From NCBI RefSeq assembly GCF_009856415.1, contig NZ_WMEZ01000005.1:62001-126000 (forward strand): a stretch of DNA of 64,000 nucleotides, in the 5' to 3' direction. The position numbers and the translations under genes are program-made. Positions 44,903-59,005 of this stretch are shown here, piece by piece. Below the pieces are notes generated by a model, which worked only from the letters and a program-made list of their open reading frames with translations, searched no databases and was not told where the DNA came from. The stretch is from Halobacillus litoralis. GTDB taxonomy: Bacteria > Bacillota > Bacilli > Bacillales > Halobacillaceae. Position 1 is the stretch's first letter; each line of letters opens with the position of its first letter.

Positions 44903-45017
44903 TGTATGACCTGGTCATCTATCATTTTATAGCAGTACAAAACCAAAGCCCAGCTCTCTTTAAGGTAGAGAGGATGGGTTTTTTGTGTTTACAATTTATG
45001 GTGTACCAGGTCATACA
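44903..45017. repeat. TGTATGACCTGGT inverted-ended element enclosing a terminator
   Basis: TGTATGACCTGGT at 44903-44915 and its inverse GGTGTACCAGGTCATACA at 45000-45017 bracket about 85 bp. These are the same terminal sequences that meet as one perfect hairpin at 30663-30705. A partial direct copy, TGTATGACC, precedes at 44890-44898. This fills most of the 281-bp gap before pcrB. Confidence 0.65.
44946..44985 (+). terminator. Terminator between the YitT gene and pcrB
   Basis: CCCA plus CTCTCT pair with AGAGAG plus TGGG, with a small internal loop, then T6. It lies inside the inverted-ended element. Confidence 0.7.
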
Positions 45018-45101
45018 TATATTTCCATGCCCATTCACATCCTCTTCTCATCATGGTCATAGAATTGTTTGGTTGTGCCCCTCAACCCGGGGATGAAAAT
45101 T

Positions 45102-45110
45102 TGCTATAAT
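45102..45110 (+). promoter_or_regulatory. Extended -10 promoter of pcrB-pcrA-ligA-camS
   Basis: TGCTATAAT is a consensus -10 with TGn; no good -35 at 17 bp. It is 35 bp before the pcrB ATG. Confidence 0.65.
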
Positions 45111-45145
45111 GGGTAGATGGATAACTGTTGTTTTGGAGGACGGAA

Positions 45146-45852
45146 ATGTACAATATAAGCGAGTGGGATCATGTGTTCAAGCTTGATCCGAATAAGACGA
45201 TCACAGACGCAGACTTAGAGAAGATATGCACATCAGGGACGGATGCGATCATTGTCGGTGGCACAGACGGCGTCACGTTCGAAAACGTCACGGATTTGCA
45301 GGAACGCATCGAAGCGTATGATATCAGCTTCGTACTTGAAGTGTCGGATATTGAAGCGATCACGCTTGGATTTGACGCTTATTTCATTCCTTTGGTGCTG
45401 AATAGCGGAGATAAAAAGTGGATGATGGATGTGCAGCACCAGGCGATCAAAGAGTATGCAGATGTGATCGAATGGCAGGACATGCTGACCGAGGGGTACT
45501 GTGTACTTAATCCTGAAGCGAAGGTTTTCAAACGGACCGAATGCTCGCTCCCGGATCATGCAGATGTCCTCGCCTATGCCCGGATGGCGGAACACATCTT
45601 CCATCTGCCCGTTTTCTATATGGAATACAGTGGTACTTACGGGAACCCCGGCTTGGTCAGAGACGTGGCTTGTGAATTAAAAAACACATCCCTCGTCTAC
45701 GGCGGAGGCATCACTTCGGAAAAACAGGCGTCAGAAATGGCCGCCTATGCAGATGTCATCGTTGTCGGCGATGTGATTTATGATAACCTAGAGATTGCTC
45801 TTAAAACGGTCGAAGCCGTTAAATCAATGAAGATGAAGGATGGTGGACCCTC

Positions 45853-45856
<4 letters not shown>
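45146..45856 (+). CDS. pcrB: Heptaprenylglyceryl phosphate synthase PcrB
   Basis: A 236-aa TIM-barrel prenyltransferase that joins heptaprenyl diphosphate to glycerol-1-phosphate, making an archaeal-type ether lipid precursor. Motifs: [38 protein letters not shown] and [20 protein letters not shown] 45146 with TTGGAGGA upstream; the reading from 45128 overlaps the SD. Its stop overlaps the pcrA start (ATGA). Confidence 0.93.
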
Positions 45857-50102
<4,246 letters not shown>

Positions 50103-50132
50103 TTGACAAACGTTTTATGGTTATACAAGAGG

Positions 50133-50166
50133 AGCCGGAGCGTGAGAGGTCATACGCGCTCCGGCT
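50133..50166 (+). terminator. GC-rich hairpin between ligA and camS
   Basis: AGCCGGAGCG pairs with CGCTCCGGCT around a 13-nt loop. No T-run follows, so it may be a pausing or processing hairpin rather than a full terminator. Confidence 0.5.
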
Positions 50167-50190
50167 GGTCTCATTAAGGGAGTGGAAAGC

Positions 50191-51366
50191 ATGAGGAAGA
50201 TGCACGCACTGTTGCTTAGTTCGTTGCTCGTCGTAAGCGCGTGTACGCCCGTTTTTGACAACAGAGAAGAAGTCATACAAGAAACGAAAGATGAAAAAAA
50301 CAATCAATCCGCCATCATCCCGAACTACAACATGTCGGAACAAGATTACCGTATGATCCTGACAGAAAGCAGTCCGAAGGTTTCATCTGCCCGGGCCGTG
50401 ACGACGAACCAGATGGGGAACCGGATGGACATCGATGAATTCGAAAGTGGTCTCCGTCGTCATTCTAAAGAATACTTCGATCCGGAAAATTACTTTTTCC
50501 AGCCAGGACAATACTTAGATGGAGATACGCTTCTTACATGGTTGGGGCGTGATGGGAACGTGCCAGTAGAAGAAGATCAGGATCCTGAAGAAGTAGAAGA
50601 TGGATTGAATCCTGAATTGAATGAAGACGAAGCAACGGAGGAGGATTTTCGACAGAGTCCTCGGTATATCTCCAACATCATTGAACAGAATTATTTAGTT
50701 CGAAAAGCCGAAAATAAGGTCGAACTGAGTGGAATAACCATCGGAATTTCCTTGCGAACGGTATATAATTTCACTGTAGAGGGGCAGAGTCTATCTGAAG
50801 ATCATTCAACGGAAGAGCTCCTCAAAAAAGGGAAAGAATATGCGGGGGAAATATTAGAAAGAATTCGTAAAAGAGAAGAGCTCAACGATGTTCCGGTCGT
50901 ATTTGCCCTGTATGAAGAAGAAGAAGCGAGTTCGAAAGTTCCAGGTAAGTTTTTAAGTAAAACATACGTCAAGGGTTCCGATATGACCATCAATGGTTGG
51001 GATAATATCAAAGAAAAGCATGTTTTGTTTCCTTCAAACGAAGCAGAAGAGGATCACTTCGATGATTCGCAGATCTTTACGGACTTCAGAAAAGAGGTCT
51101 CCGACTATTTCCCGAACTTCGTAGGGATGATCGCCAATGGGTTTTACGTCAATAACGAATTGCGTGAAGTGTCGATTGAAATACCGATTCAATTCCAATC
51201 CGAATCGGAAGTTGTCGGTTTTACACAATATGTGTACAGTCTTGTAAACGAAATGTTTGCAGACCATTATCATGTTCAAGTGAATATCCACAGTATGGAT
51301 GAACCGGAAAGCCTGATCGTCAAAAAAGCCGGCGAGCAGGAACCTTTCGTTCATGTGTACGAGTAA
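50191..51366 (+). CDS. camS: CamS-family lipoprotein (YerH)
   Basis: A 391-aa lipoprotein with lipobox VSAC and a CamS domain (about 45-390; GQYLDGDTLLTWLGR, RYISNIIEQNYLVRK, VNIHSMDEPESLIVKKA). The family is named for the enterococcal/staphylococcal sex-pheromone precursor cAM373, in which the signal peptide is the pheromone source; the role in Bacillaceae is unknown. ATG 50191 with AAGGGAG 8 bp upstream; the GTG at 50182 is in the SD. Confidence 0.9.
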   Translation: MRKMHALLLSSLLVVSACTPVFDNREEVIQETKDEKNNQSAIIPNYNMSEQDYRMILTESSPKVSSARAVTTNQMGNRMDIDEFESGLRRHSKEYFDPENYFFQPGQYLDGDTLLTWLGRDGNVPVEEDQDPEEVEDGLNPELNEDEATEEDFRQSPRYISNIIEQNYLVRKAENKVELSGITIGISLRTVYNFTVEGQSLSEDHSTEELLKKGKEYAGEILERIRKREELNDVPVVFALYEEEEASSKVPGKFLSKTYVKGSDMTINGWDNIKEKHVLFPSNEAEEDHFDDSQIFTDFRKEVSDYFPNFVGMIANGFYVNNELREVSIEIPIQFQSESEVVGFTQYVYSLVNEMFADHYHVQVNIHSMDEPESLIVKKAGEQEPFVHVYE

Positions 51367-51370
51367 CAAT

Positions 51371-51406
51371 AAGACCGCGTGGGCCTGCCCCATGCGGTCT
51401 TTATTA
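51371..51406 (+). terminator. Terminator of pcrB-pcrA-ligA-camS
   Basis: GACCGCGTGGG pairs with CCCATGCGGTC around CCTGC, then TTTATTATT. Confidence 0.82.
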
Positions 51407-51570
51407 TTAAATAAACTGGAAGAATCAATTTCGAGACTATTGTTGAGCGGATTGAGGGCTGATGGAAATGAGTAGTTTCCCAGCCACCCCTAACGCTTAA
51501 CAAAGGCAACGAACCCCGGGTATCTAGAAACTGAGTCTTCCACAATCGGGAGCTTTTTTTAAGAGATCTG

Positions 51571-51630
51571 GCTAATGGATTGGTGGAATTTCGACAAAAG
51601 TAGAAAAATATCGAGGAATTTTGATTATAT
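51571..51630. repeat. Degenerate 20-bp periodic units upstream of rocA
   Basis: Units at 51591 (TCGACAAAAGTAGAAAAATA) and 51611 (TCGAGGAATTTTGATTATAT), with a weaker one at 51571, resemble the 20-bp units at 40531-40648. The rest of the 437-bp gap holds the camS terminator, the rocA promoter and a cre site; I see no gene in it. Confidence 0.45.
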
Positions 51631-51693
51631 AAGCAAATGTTTGGACTCAGTTCTACACAGTGTAATATTTGCGTTGAAATCAGCCTCAATCGT

Positions 51694-51722
51694 TTGAACT
51701 AGATGCGTAGTTACGATAGAAT
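51694..51722 (+). promoter_or_regulatory. Sigma-A promoter of the P5C dehydrogenase gene
   Basis: TTGAAC (51694-51699), 17-bp spacer, TAGAAT (51717-51722). Confidence 0.7.
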
Positions 51723-51727
51723 AGTTG

Positions 51728-51741
51728 TGGAAACGCTTAAT
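51728..51741 (+). promoter_or_regulatory. CcpA cre-like site at the start of the rocA transcript
   Basis: TGGAAACGCTTAAT matches the cre pattern TGNAANCGNWNNCA except at the last two positions. It lies just past the predicted start of transcription, where CcpA would block transcription. Confidence 0.5.
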
Positions 51742-51803
51742 GTGGTAATTTTCAAACTATTGCATAGCGTCACCCATTTTACTTTTCAAGGAGGCGGTTT
51801 TTT

Positions 51804-53354
51804 ATGGTAGTCCCTTACAAACACGAACCATTTACTGATTTCACAGTGGAAGAAAATCGGAAAGCTCTGCAGGCGGCAATCAAGCAGGTAGAAGCGGACC
51901 TTGGAAAAGAGTATCCTCTGATCATTGGTGGGGAGCGGATCATGACGGATGACAAAATCGAAGTCGTCAATCCAGCCAACAAGAAAGAAGTCATCGGCTA
52001 CGTGTCGAAGGCGAACCAGGATTTGGCTGAGAAAGCTCACCAGGTGGCAGACGAGACGTTTGACTGGTGGAGAAAGACGAAAGCGAAATTCCGTGCGGAC
52101 ATCCTTTTCCGCGCTGCTGCGATTGTTCGCCGTCGTAAGCATGAGTTCACGGCACATCTCGTGAAAGAAGGCGGGAAGCCATGGAAAGAAGCGGATGCGG
52201 ATACAGCAGAAGCCATCGACTTCATGGAATATTATGGGCGACAAATGCTTGAAATTGATAAAGGCGTGGAAATCAATTCCCGTCCGATTGAAAATAACCG
52301 GTTCCATTACATCCCGCTCGGGGTAGGGGTGGTTATTTCTCCGTGGAATTTCCTTTTTGCCATTATGTGTGGAACGACTGTTGCTGCAATGGTGTCCGGG
52401 AATACGGTTCTTCTGAAGCCGGCGAGTGCAACTCCAATCATCGCTTATAAGATGATGGAAGTGTTGGAAGAAGCGGGTCTGCCGAAGGGGGTCATCAACT
52501 ATATCCCGGGAAGCGGAAAAGAGGTCGGTGACTATCTTGTCGATCATCCTCGCACGCGTTTTATCAGCTTTACAGGATCACGTGAAGTCGGTACACGCTT
52601 GTTCGAACGTGCCGCAAAAGTTCATGAAGGTCAAAAGTGGTTGAAGCGTACCATCATTGAAATGGGTGGGAAAGACACGATCGTCGTTGACAGCGATTCT
52701 GACCTTGAGCTAGCGGCAGATGCGATTACGTACTCGGCTTTCGGTTTTTCTGGACAGAAATGTTCCGCATGTTCCCGTGTCATTGCACATGAAGCTGTAT
52801 ATGATGAGCTGCTCGATCGAGTGGTTCAGAAGACGAAGGAACAAGTGAATTATGGGGATCCAACCGATAACAGCAACTACATGGGGCCGGTCATTGATCA
52901 GGGCGCGTATGACAAGATTATGAGTTATATCGGAATCGGTAAGGAAGAAGGAAGGCTGATGACAGGCGGAAAAGGAGACGACAGCAAAGGCTGGTTCGTC
53001 GCGCCGACCGTTTTTGCTGACCTTGCGCCGGATGCACGTCTCATGCAGGAGGAGATCTTCGGTCCTGTGGTAGGCTTCACGAAGGCGAAATCTTTTGATG
53101 AAGCGATCGAGTTTGCGAACAATACCGAATACGGACTTACAGGTGCGGTCATTTCCAATAACCGCGAACATATTGAAAAAGCACGTGAAGATTTCCACGT
53201 GGGGAACCTTTACTTCAACCGTGGATGTACGGCAGCGATTGTTGGCTATCATCCGTTCGGGGGCTTCAATATGTCCGGAACCGACTCGAAAGCCGGAGGA
53301 CCTGATTATCTTATTCATCATATGCAAGGAAAAACAACGTCTGAAATGCTGTAA
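51804..53354 (+). CDS. rocA: 1-pyrroline-5-carboxylate dehydrogenase (RocA/PutC)
   Basis: A 516-aa NAD-dependent aldehyde dehydrogenase that oxidises P5C / glutamate semialdehyde to glutamate, the second step of proline and arginine breakdown. Catalytic Cys320 in [10 protein letters not shown], general base Glu286 in [11 protein letters not shown] site near FTGSREVG. Length and start equal B. subtilis RocA. AAGGAGGCGG upstream. Its proline dehydrogenase partner is not in the window, but a proline symporter follows. Confidence 0.94.
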   Translation: MVVPYKHEPFTDFTVEENRKALQAAIKQVEADLGKEYPLIIGGERIMTDDKIEVVNPANKKEVIGYVSKANQDLAEKAHQVADETFDWWRKTKAKFRADILFRAAAIVRRRKHEFTAHLVKEGGKPWKEADADTAEAIDFMEYYGRQMLEIDKGVEINSRPIENNRFHYIPLGVGVVISPWNFLFAIMCGTTVAAMVSGNTVLLKPASATPIIAYKMMEVLEEAGLPKGVINYIPGSGKEVGDYLVDHPRTRFISFTGSREVGTRLFERAAKVHEGQKWLKRTIIEMGGKDTIVVDSDSDLELAADAITYSAFGFSGQKCSACSRVIAHEAVYDELLDRVVQKTKEQVNYGDPTDNSNYMGPVIDQGAYDKIMSYIGIGKEEGRLMTGGKGDDSKGWFVAPTVFADLAPDARLMQEEIFGPVVGFTKAKSFDEAIEFANNTEYGLTGAVISNNREHIEKAREDFHVGNLYFNRGCTAAIVGYHPFGGFNMSGTDSKAGGPDYLIHHMQGKTTSEML

Positions 53355-53363
53355 TAGAACGAC

Positions 53364-53408
53364 CAAAAAATCCCTCATCCACATGTATGTGGAAAGGGAT
53401 TTTTTTAT
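53364..53408 (+). terminator. Terminator of rocA
   Basis: AAAAATCCCT and AGGGATTTTT pair over an inner TCCACAT/ATGTGGA stem, followed by T7. Confidence 0.85.
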
Positions 53409-53583
53409 GGGAAAAGGAACATACTAACGATGACGGGAAAAGGGGCGATTTCCCCATTTTTTTGTGAGCTCTAAAATTTTTTAAAATAAATTTTGTGAAT
53501 GATTATCATAAAAATGACACATATATGTATTTTTATACTATATTAACGAATAATTATTCAAATATGACTTATTCACACAATTT

Positions 53584-53612
53584 TTGCAATGTTCTTACAA
53601 AAGTTATATGAT
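53584..53612 (+). promoter_or_regulatory. Sigma-A promoter of the opuE unit
   Basis: TTGCAA (53584-53589), 17-bp spacer, TATGAT (53607-53612). The leader contains a small hairpin TTAAGTC/GACTTAA (53638-53656). The rest of the gap 53355-53717 is very AT-rich with no gene seen. B. subtilis opuE also has a sigma-B promoter; I could not identify one here. Confidence 0.7.
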
Positions 53613-53717
53613 ATAGTTGTACCTGTGTTTGGTTTTTTTAAGTCTTTATGACTTAAGGACCATGCGTCGGTACGATTTGCATAGGATTGTATAAACCAAC
53701 ATTTGGGAGGTGGAAAT

Positions 53718-53843
53718 GTGTTTGAACTCGCTACTGCAACATCAGCATCCATCGCTGGAGCAACATGGTTCTGGTTATTTGTACCAATGCCAATTTTAAT
53801 CATTCTATCTATCATTACACTATTCACTGAGAGGAGCGAATAA
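53718..53843 (+). CDS. Symporter small accessory protein (41 aa, one membrane helix)
   Basis: GTG 53718 opens a 41-codon frame with GGGAGGTGG upstream. The product starts MFELATATSASIAGATWFW, continues with one hydrophobic helix (LFVPMPILIILSIITLF) and ends TERSE. It stops 6 bp before the proline symporter ATG. Small one-helix proteins are encoded in this position before several sodium:solute symporters and are annotated as symporter small accessory proteins. It is likely a subunit or assembly factor of the symporter (inference). Confidence 0.75.
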   Translation: MFELATATSASIAGATWFWLFVPMPILIILSIITLFTERSE

Positions 53844-53849
53844 CAAAAC

Positions 53850-55361
53850 ATGAGTACTGCTACGTTAATAACGTTTATTGTCTATTTAATCGGTATGCTG
53901 GGAATCGGTTTTGCTGCATATCGTCTTACAAGTGATTTATCTGACTATGTCTTAGGTGGTCGTCGTTTAGGTCCAGGAGTTGCCGCACTATCTGCCGGTG
54001 CATCCGACATGAGTGGTTGGTTGCTGCTAGGTTTACCTGGTGCGATTTACGCTGGAGGCTTGTCCGCAGCTTGGATCGGTGTCGGTCTAGCTATTGGTGC
54101 ATACTTAAACTGGCAGTTCGTTGCACGCCGACTTCGTGTATTTACGGAGATTGCAAATGACTCGATTACTGTTCCAGACTATCTTGAGAACCGCTTCCGT
54201 GACCACTCCCACGTGTTACGTGTCATTTCTGCAGCTGTCATTCTTTTATTCTTCACCTTCTATACATCTTCCGGTATGGTTGCCGGTGCGAAGCTGTTTG
54301 AAGCTTCCTTTGCTTTGAGCTATACACAGGCTCTATGGTTAGGCGCAATTGTTACTATTTCTTACACTTTCTTAGGTGGATTCCTAGCCGTAAGTTGGAC
54401 AGACTTTGTTCAAGGTATCCTGATGTTCTTTGCCTTAATCGCTGTGCCGATTGTTGCGATTACTGAACTAGGTGGTTGGAATGCTGCGACAGACGCAGTA
54501 GCCCAAATCGATCCATCTCACTTGAACATGGTTCAAGGTGTCGGTGCCCTTGCGATCCTATCTTCTCTTGCATGGGGACTTGGTTACTTCGGTCAGCCGC
54601 ACATCCTTGTACGTTTCATGGCTCTACGTTCTCCTAAGGACGTTCCAAAAGCACGTTTGATCGGTATCGGCTGGATGGTTCTAGGTCTTTACGGTGCCAT
54701 CTTCACAGGTCTATTCGGACTTGCTTACATCAACACAGCAGATGTAGCTGATCTTTCTACATTCAATGCAGAAGTGATGACAGAAGGCGGCATCCAGATG
54801 CTTGTCGACTCTGAGAAAATCTTCATCACGTTCTCTCAAATCCTGTTCCACCCTGTCATTGCCGGTATCCTACTAGCAGCGATCCTTTCTGCTATCATGA
54901 GTACCATTGACTCTCAGTTGCTTGTATCTTCTTCTGCACTGGCAGAGGACTTCTATAAAGCACTGTTCCGTCAGAACGCTACGGAAAAAGAATTGGTATG
55001 GGTTGGTCGTGCTGCCGTAGCCGGTATCGCCTTGATCGCCGTGCTTCTTGCAGGTAACCCGGACAGTACCGTTCTTGGTCTTGTATCCTACGCATGGGCA
55101 GGTTTCGGTGCCGCATTCGGTCCCGTGATCATCTTGTCCCTATTCTGGAAAGGCATCACACGTAATGGTGCGCTTGCCGGAATCATCGTCGGTGCCGTTA
55201 CCGTTGTCATTTGGGGAGACTTCCTGAGTGGCGGATTCTTCGACCTTTATGAAATCGTACCTGGTTTCATCCTAGGTGGACTTGTCGCTATTCTTGTCAG
55301 TCTTTCTGGTACACCACCGAAAGATATTGCTGAAGAATTTGATAAAGTTACGAAAATGTAA
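53850..55361 (+). CDS. opuE: Sodium/proline symporter OpuE/PutP
   Basis: A 503-aa sodium:solute symporter family protein with about 13 helices that imports proline for osmoprotection or as nutrient. Motifs: SDYVLGGRRLGPGVAALSAGASDMSGWLLLGLPGAIY (sodium/proline site of helix 2) and SYTFLGGFLAVSWTDFVQG, then HPVIAGILLAAILSAIMSTIDSQLL. In B. subtilis opuE is in the same place before gatCAB. The adjacent P5C dehydrogenase means imported proline could also be catabolised. SD GAGAGGAGCG. Confidence 0.93.
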   Translation: MSTATLITFIVYLIGMLGIGFAAYRLTSDLSDYVLGGRRLGPGVAALSAGASDMSGWLLLGLPGAIYAGGLSAAWIGVGLAIGAYLNWQFVARRLRVFTEIANDSITVPDYLENRFRDHSHVLRVISAAVILLFFTFYTSSGMVAGAKLFEASFALSYTQALWLGAIVTISYTFLGGFLAVSWTDFVQGILMFFALIAVPIVAITELGGWNAATDAVAQIDPSHLNMVQGVGALAILSSLAWGLGYFGQPHILVRFMALRSPKDVPKARLIGIGWMVLGLYGAIFTGLFGLAYINTADVADLSTFNAEVMTEGGIQMLVDSEKIFITFSQILFHPVIAGILLAAILSAIMSTIDSQLLVSSSALAEDFYKALFRQNATEKELVWVGRAAVAGIALIAVLLAGNPDSTVLGLVSYAWAGFGAAFGPVIILSLFWKGITRNGALAGIIVGAVTVVIWGDFLSGGFFDLYEIVPGFILGGLVAILVSLSGTPPKDIAEEFDKVTKM

Positions 55362-55379
55362 GAAGTTCTTCACTACAAA

Positions 55380-55412
55380 GAATTCCCGGTCTTTTGGCCG
55401 GGGATTTTTTTG
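55380..55412 (+). terminator. Terminator of opuE
   Basis: ATTCCCGG pairs with CCGGGGAT around TCTTTTGG, then T7. Confidence 0.85.
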
Positions 55413-55582
55413 TTTCAGGGCCTTTAGCCCGAGGAAGCTCACTGTACGCCCATGGAAAGCGAGTGATTCCCCGGACCTTCAAGCACGATTGAAATTAACG
55501 GAAACACTCTCAGCAAGAGGGAGCTTTCACGATAAGACAGCGCCCTTCTGATGTGTTAAACTAAGAAAGGTGTATCCGTACG

Positions 55583-55612
55583 TTGAAAATGGATTCTGAT
55601 ATTTGGTATGAT
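55583..55612 (+). promoter_or_regulatory. Sigma-A promoter of gatCAB
   Basis: TTGAAA (55583-55588), 18-bp spacer, TATGAT (55607-55612) with a TGG extension. Upstream, 55415-55540 is a non-coding stretch with repeat-like text (AGGAAGCTCAC, GGAAAGCGAGTGATTCCCC) seen commonly in such intergenic regions. Confidence 0.6.
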
Positions 55613-55647
55613 CATATATTATGTGAGATCGAAATGGAGGTCGCATT

Positions 55648-55938
55648 ATGTCCAGAATTAGCAAAGAGGAAGTGAAGCACGTCGCGAATCTCGCGCGCCT
55701 TGCGATCACGGAAGAAGAAGCAACGACATTCACGAAGCAGCTTGATGACATCATCACGTATGCCGAACAGTTGAATGAATTAGATACAACAGGCGTCGAG
55801 CCTACGACCCACGTTCTTGATTTGAAGAACGTCATGCGTAAGGACGAGCCGAAGAAATGGATTTCTCAGGATGATGCACTGAAAAATGCACCAGACAAGC
55901 AGGATGGACAGTTCAAAGTGCCATCCGTATTGGAATAA
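55648..55938 (+). CDS. gatC: Asp-tRNA(Asn)/Glu-tRNA(Gln) amidotransferase subunit C
   Basis: A 96-aa subunit that wraps and stabilises Gat[40 protein letters not shown] is the family helix pair; VMRKDEP in the second half contacts GatA. First gene of gatCAB. SD TGGAGG. Confidence 0.95.
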   Translation: MSRISKEEVKHVANLARLAITEEEATTFTKQLDDIITYAEQLNELDTTGVEPTTHVLDLKNVMRKDEPKKWISQDDALKNAPDKQDGQFKVPSVLE

Positions 55939-55950
55939 GGAGGTTCGACG

Positions 55951-57420
55951 ATGTCTTTATTTGACTATACATTACGTGAGCTTCAAGAGAAGCTACATAA
56001 CAAAGAGATTTCTGTCACGGACTTAGTGGAGGAGTCTTACAAGCGTATCGAAGAAGTGGATGAAGAAGTCCAGGCTTTCATCACGCTGAACAAAGAAGCA
56101 GCCAAGAAGCAGGCGGCAGAGCTTGATCAGGAGCGCGGCAACGACGATGCAAAGCTCTTTGGTCTTCCAATCGGTGTGAAAGACAACATCGTAACAAAAG
56201 GACTGCGTACAACAGCAGGAAGCCAGATCCTGTCTAACTTGGATGATCCTCTATATGACGCGACCGTTGTCAACAAACTGAATGACGCCAAGTCCGTTAC
56301 CATCGGAAAATTGAACATGGACGAATTCGCGATGGGTTCTTCCAATGAAAACTCAAGCTACGCAGCCGCTCGTAACCCTTGGAATACCGATTACGTTCCA
56401 GGCGGATCCAGTGGTGGTTCTGCAGCAGCTGTAGCCGCAGGAGAAGTTCCTTATTCTCTTGGTTCTGATACAGGTGGTTCGATCCGTCAGCCGGCCGCTT
56501 ATTGTGGTGTGGTCGGATTGAAGCCGACTTACGGCCGTGTGTCCCGTTTCGGGCTGATCGCGTTCGCCTCTTCTCTTGATCAGATCGGACCAATCACTCG
56601 CAGCGTCGAAGACAATGCGTTCTTGCTTGAGACAATTGCTGGTCATGACAAGATGGATTCTACGTCTGCAAACGTTGAAGTGCCGAAATACACCGAGTCT
56701 CTGACTGGTGATGTGAAAGGCATGAAGATTGGTGTGCCGAAAGAATACCTTTCTGAAGGGGTTTCTGAAGAAGTAAAAGAAGCGGTCAAAGCTGCTCTTA
56801 AAGAATATGAAAAAATGGGAGCGACATGGGAAGAAGTTTCTCTTCCTCACTCCAAATACGCGCTATCTACGTACTACCTGATTTCATCTTCTGAAGCATC
56901 TGCGAACCTGGCACGTTTTGACGGTGTCCGTTACGGTAAGCGTGCGGAAGATGCGAAAAACATGCTCGACATGTTCATGCGTTCCCGAGCAGAAGGTTTC
57001 GGTGACGAAGTGAAGCGCCGTATCATGCTTGGAACATTCGCGTTGAGCTCCGGGTACTACGATGCCTACTACAAAAAAGCCCAGCAAGTCCGTACATTAA
57101 TCAAGAACGATTTTGAAAAAGTGTTTGAAGACTACGATGTGATCATCGGGCCGACAACACCGACACCTGCCTTTAAAGTAGGAGACAAAGTCGATGATCC
57201 AATGACGATGTATGCCAACGATATTTTGACGATTCCGGTTAACCTCGCTGGCGTACCAGGAATTTCCATCCCATGCGGTTTCTCTGGAGACGGTCTGCCG
57301 ATCGGCCTTCAGATCATCGGCAAACACTTTGATGAAGGTACCGTTTACCGTGCCGCTCATGCCTTCGAACAGGCGACTGATTATCATAAACAACGCCCGT
57401 CCCTTGGAGGTGCGCGCTAA
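55951..57420 (+). CDS. gatA: Glu-tRNA(Gln) amidotransferase subunit A (amidase)
   Basis: A 489-aa amidase-signature enzyme that releases ammonia from glutamine for GatB. Catalytic triad: Lys77 (GVKDNI), cis-Ser153 (GGSSGGS) and nucleophile Ser177 ([11 protein letters not shown]). Thirteen bases after gatC, SD AAGGAGG. The stop codon shares one base with the gatB start (TAATG). Confidence 0.97.
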   Translation: MSLFDYTLRELQEKLHNKEISVTDLVEESYKRIEEVDEEVQAFITLNKEAAKKQAAELDQERGNDDAKLFGLPIGVKDNIVTKGLRTTAGSQILSNLDDPLYDATVVNKLNDAKSVTIGKLNMDEFAMGSSNENSSYAAARNPWNTDYVPGGSSGGSAAAVAAGEVPYSLGSDTGGSIRQPAAYCGVVGLKPTYGRVSRFGLIAFASSLDQIGPITRSVEDNAFLLETIAGHDKMDSTSANVEVPKYTESLTGDVKGMKIGVPKEYLSEGVSEEVKEAVKAALKEYEKMGATWEEVSLPHSKYALSTYYLISSSEASANLARFDGVRYGKRAEDAKNMLDMFMRSRAEGFGDEVKRRIMLGTFALSSGYYDAYYKKAQQVRTLIKNDFEKVFEDYDVIIGPTTPTPAFKVGDKVDDPMTMYANDILTIPVNLAGVPGISIPCGFSGDGLPIGLQIIGKHFDEGTVYRAAHAFEQATDYHKQRPSLGGAR

Positions 57421-58850
57421 TGAATTTTGAAACAATTATCGGACTTGAAGTCCACGTAGAATTGAAAACAGACTCGAAAATTTTCAGCCCGTCTCCGAAC
57501 ATGTTCGGAGATGATCCCAATACGAACGTGAACCCGATCGACCTTGGGTACCCTGGTGTTCTTCCGGTATTGAACGAAGAAGCCGTCAACTTTGCAATGA
57601 AAGCATCGATGGCATTGAACTGTGACATCGCGACAGACACGAAGTTCGACCGTAAAAACTATTTCTATCCGGACAACCCGAAAGCATATCAAATTTCCCA
57701 GTTTGATAAGCCGATCGGTGAGAATGGTTACATCGATATCGAAGTCGATGGCAAGAAGAAACGTATCGGCATTACCCGTCTTCACATGGAAGAAGATGCA
57801 GGTAAGCTGACACACAGCGATGACGGATATTCCCTTGTCGACTATAACCGCCAAGGAACGCCGCTTGTTGAGATCGTATCTGAGCCGGACATCCGTTCAC
57901 CGAAAGAAGCGTACGCGTACTTGGAAGCCTTGAAAAACATCATCCAGTACACAGGCGTTTCCGACTGTAAAATGGAAGAAGGATCCCTACGTTGTGACGC
58001 CAACCTTTCCATCCGCCCGATCGGTCAGGAAGAGTTCGGAACGAAGACAGAGCTTAAGAACTTGAACTCCTTCTCCTTTGTACAAAAAGGACTGGAATTC
58101 GAAGAGAAGCGTCAGCAGAAAGAATTGCTTTCCGGAGGAGAAATCCTTCAGGAAACTCGTCGTTACGATGAGCAGACGAAAGAAACGATTCTGATGCGTG
58201 TCAAAGAAGGTTCTGACGACTACCGTTACTTCCCAGAGCCGGATCTTGTGCCTCTACACATCGATGAAGCTTGGAAAGAACGCATCCGTGCCGAAATTCC
58301 TGAGCTTCCAGATGCCCGTAAGAAGCGCTATATCGAAGAACTGAAGCTTCCAGAATACGATGCGATGGTTCTTACAAACAACAAAGAGCTTTCCGATTTC
58401 TTCGAAGAAACAATTGCCGAAGGAGCGGACATCAAGCAGGCATCCAACTGGTTGATGGGCGAAGTATCAGCTTACATGAACAAGCACTATAAAGAGCTTC
58501 ATGAGCTTGAGCTTACACCAGCTTCTCTTGCGAAGATGATTCAGCTGATCGAAGACGGAACCATCAGTTCCAAGATCGCGAAGAAAGTCTTCACGGAGCT
58601 TGTAGAAAAAGGCGGCAATCCTGAGAAGATCGTTAAGGATAAAGGACTCGTGCAAATTTCCGACGAAGGCCAGCTGACGGAAATCGTTGTCGCCATCATG
58701 GACAACAACCCGCAGTCCATCGAAGACTTCAAGAACGGAAAAGACAAAGCCCTTGGATTCCTTGTCGGCCAGGTCATGAAAGAAACCAAAGGACAAGCGA
58801 ACCCACCGATGGTTAACAAGATCATCCTTGCAGAAATGGAAAAGCGCTAA
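57420..58850 (+). CDS. gatB: Glu-tRNA(Gln) amidotransferase subunit B (kinase/transamidase)
   Basis: A 476-aa subunit that phosphorylates Glu-tRNA(Gln) and amidates it. N-terminal [14 protein letters not shown], cradle domain with [20 protein letters not shown] and the zinc/Mg loop, [20 protein letters not shown], and a C-terminal helical and YqeY-like tail that binds tRNA. Such organisms typically lack GlnRS and use this route. Confidence 0.97.
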   Translation: MNFETIIGLEVHVELKTDSKIFSPSPNMFGDDPNTNVNPIDLGYPGVLPVLNEEAVNFAMKASMALNCDIATDTKFDRKNYFYPDNPKAYQISQFDKPIGENGYIDIEVDGKKKRIGITRLHMEEDAGKLTHSDDGYSLVDYNRQGTPLVEIVSEPDIRSPKEAYAYLEALKNIIQYTGVSDCKMEEGSLRCDANLSIRPIGQEEFGTKTELKNLNSFSFVQKGLEFEEKRQQKELLSGGEILQETRRYDEQTKETILMRVKEGSDDYRYFPEPDLVPLHIDEAWKERIRAEIPELPDARKKRYIEELKLPEYDAMVLTNNKELSDFFEETIAEGADIKQASNWLMGEVSAYMNKHYKELHELELTPASLAKMIQLIEDGTISSKIAKKVFTELVEKGGNPEKIVKDKGLVQISDEGQLTEIVVAIMDNNPQSIEDFKNGKDKALGFLVGQVMKETKGQANPPMVNKIILAEMEKR

Positions 58851-58866
58851 ACGCTTGAATGATAAG

Positions 58867-58896
58867 GAAGCACGCACTTGCTGGTGCGTGCTTTCG
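58867..58896 (+). terminator. Terminator of gatCAB
   Basis: AAGCACGCAC pairs with GTGCGTGCTT around TTGCTG; the T-run is short. Confidence 0.7.
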
Positions 58897-58935
58897 TATG
58901 GTTTAGGACTTGCCATCATATACTATAGAAATGGT

Positions 58936-58963
58936 TTGCAAATCCAGGAAAAAGCGCTATGAT
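58936..58963 (+). promoter_or_regulatory. Sigma-A promoter of dgkB
   Basis: TTGCAA (58936-58941), 16-bp spacer, TATGAT (58958-58963). Confidence 0.6.
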
Positions 58964-59005
58964 GTAGAATGGAACATGCTTGGATAGAAAAGGGGGTCAT
59001 ACACG

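Noticed and set aside
44866-45096. 76-codon plus-strand frame before pcrB
   Set aside because: It runs through a terminator and the inverted-ended repeat, and has no SD or family resemblance.
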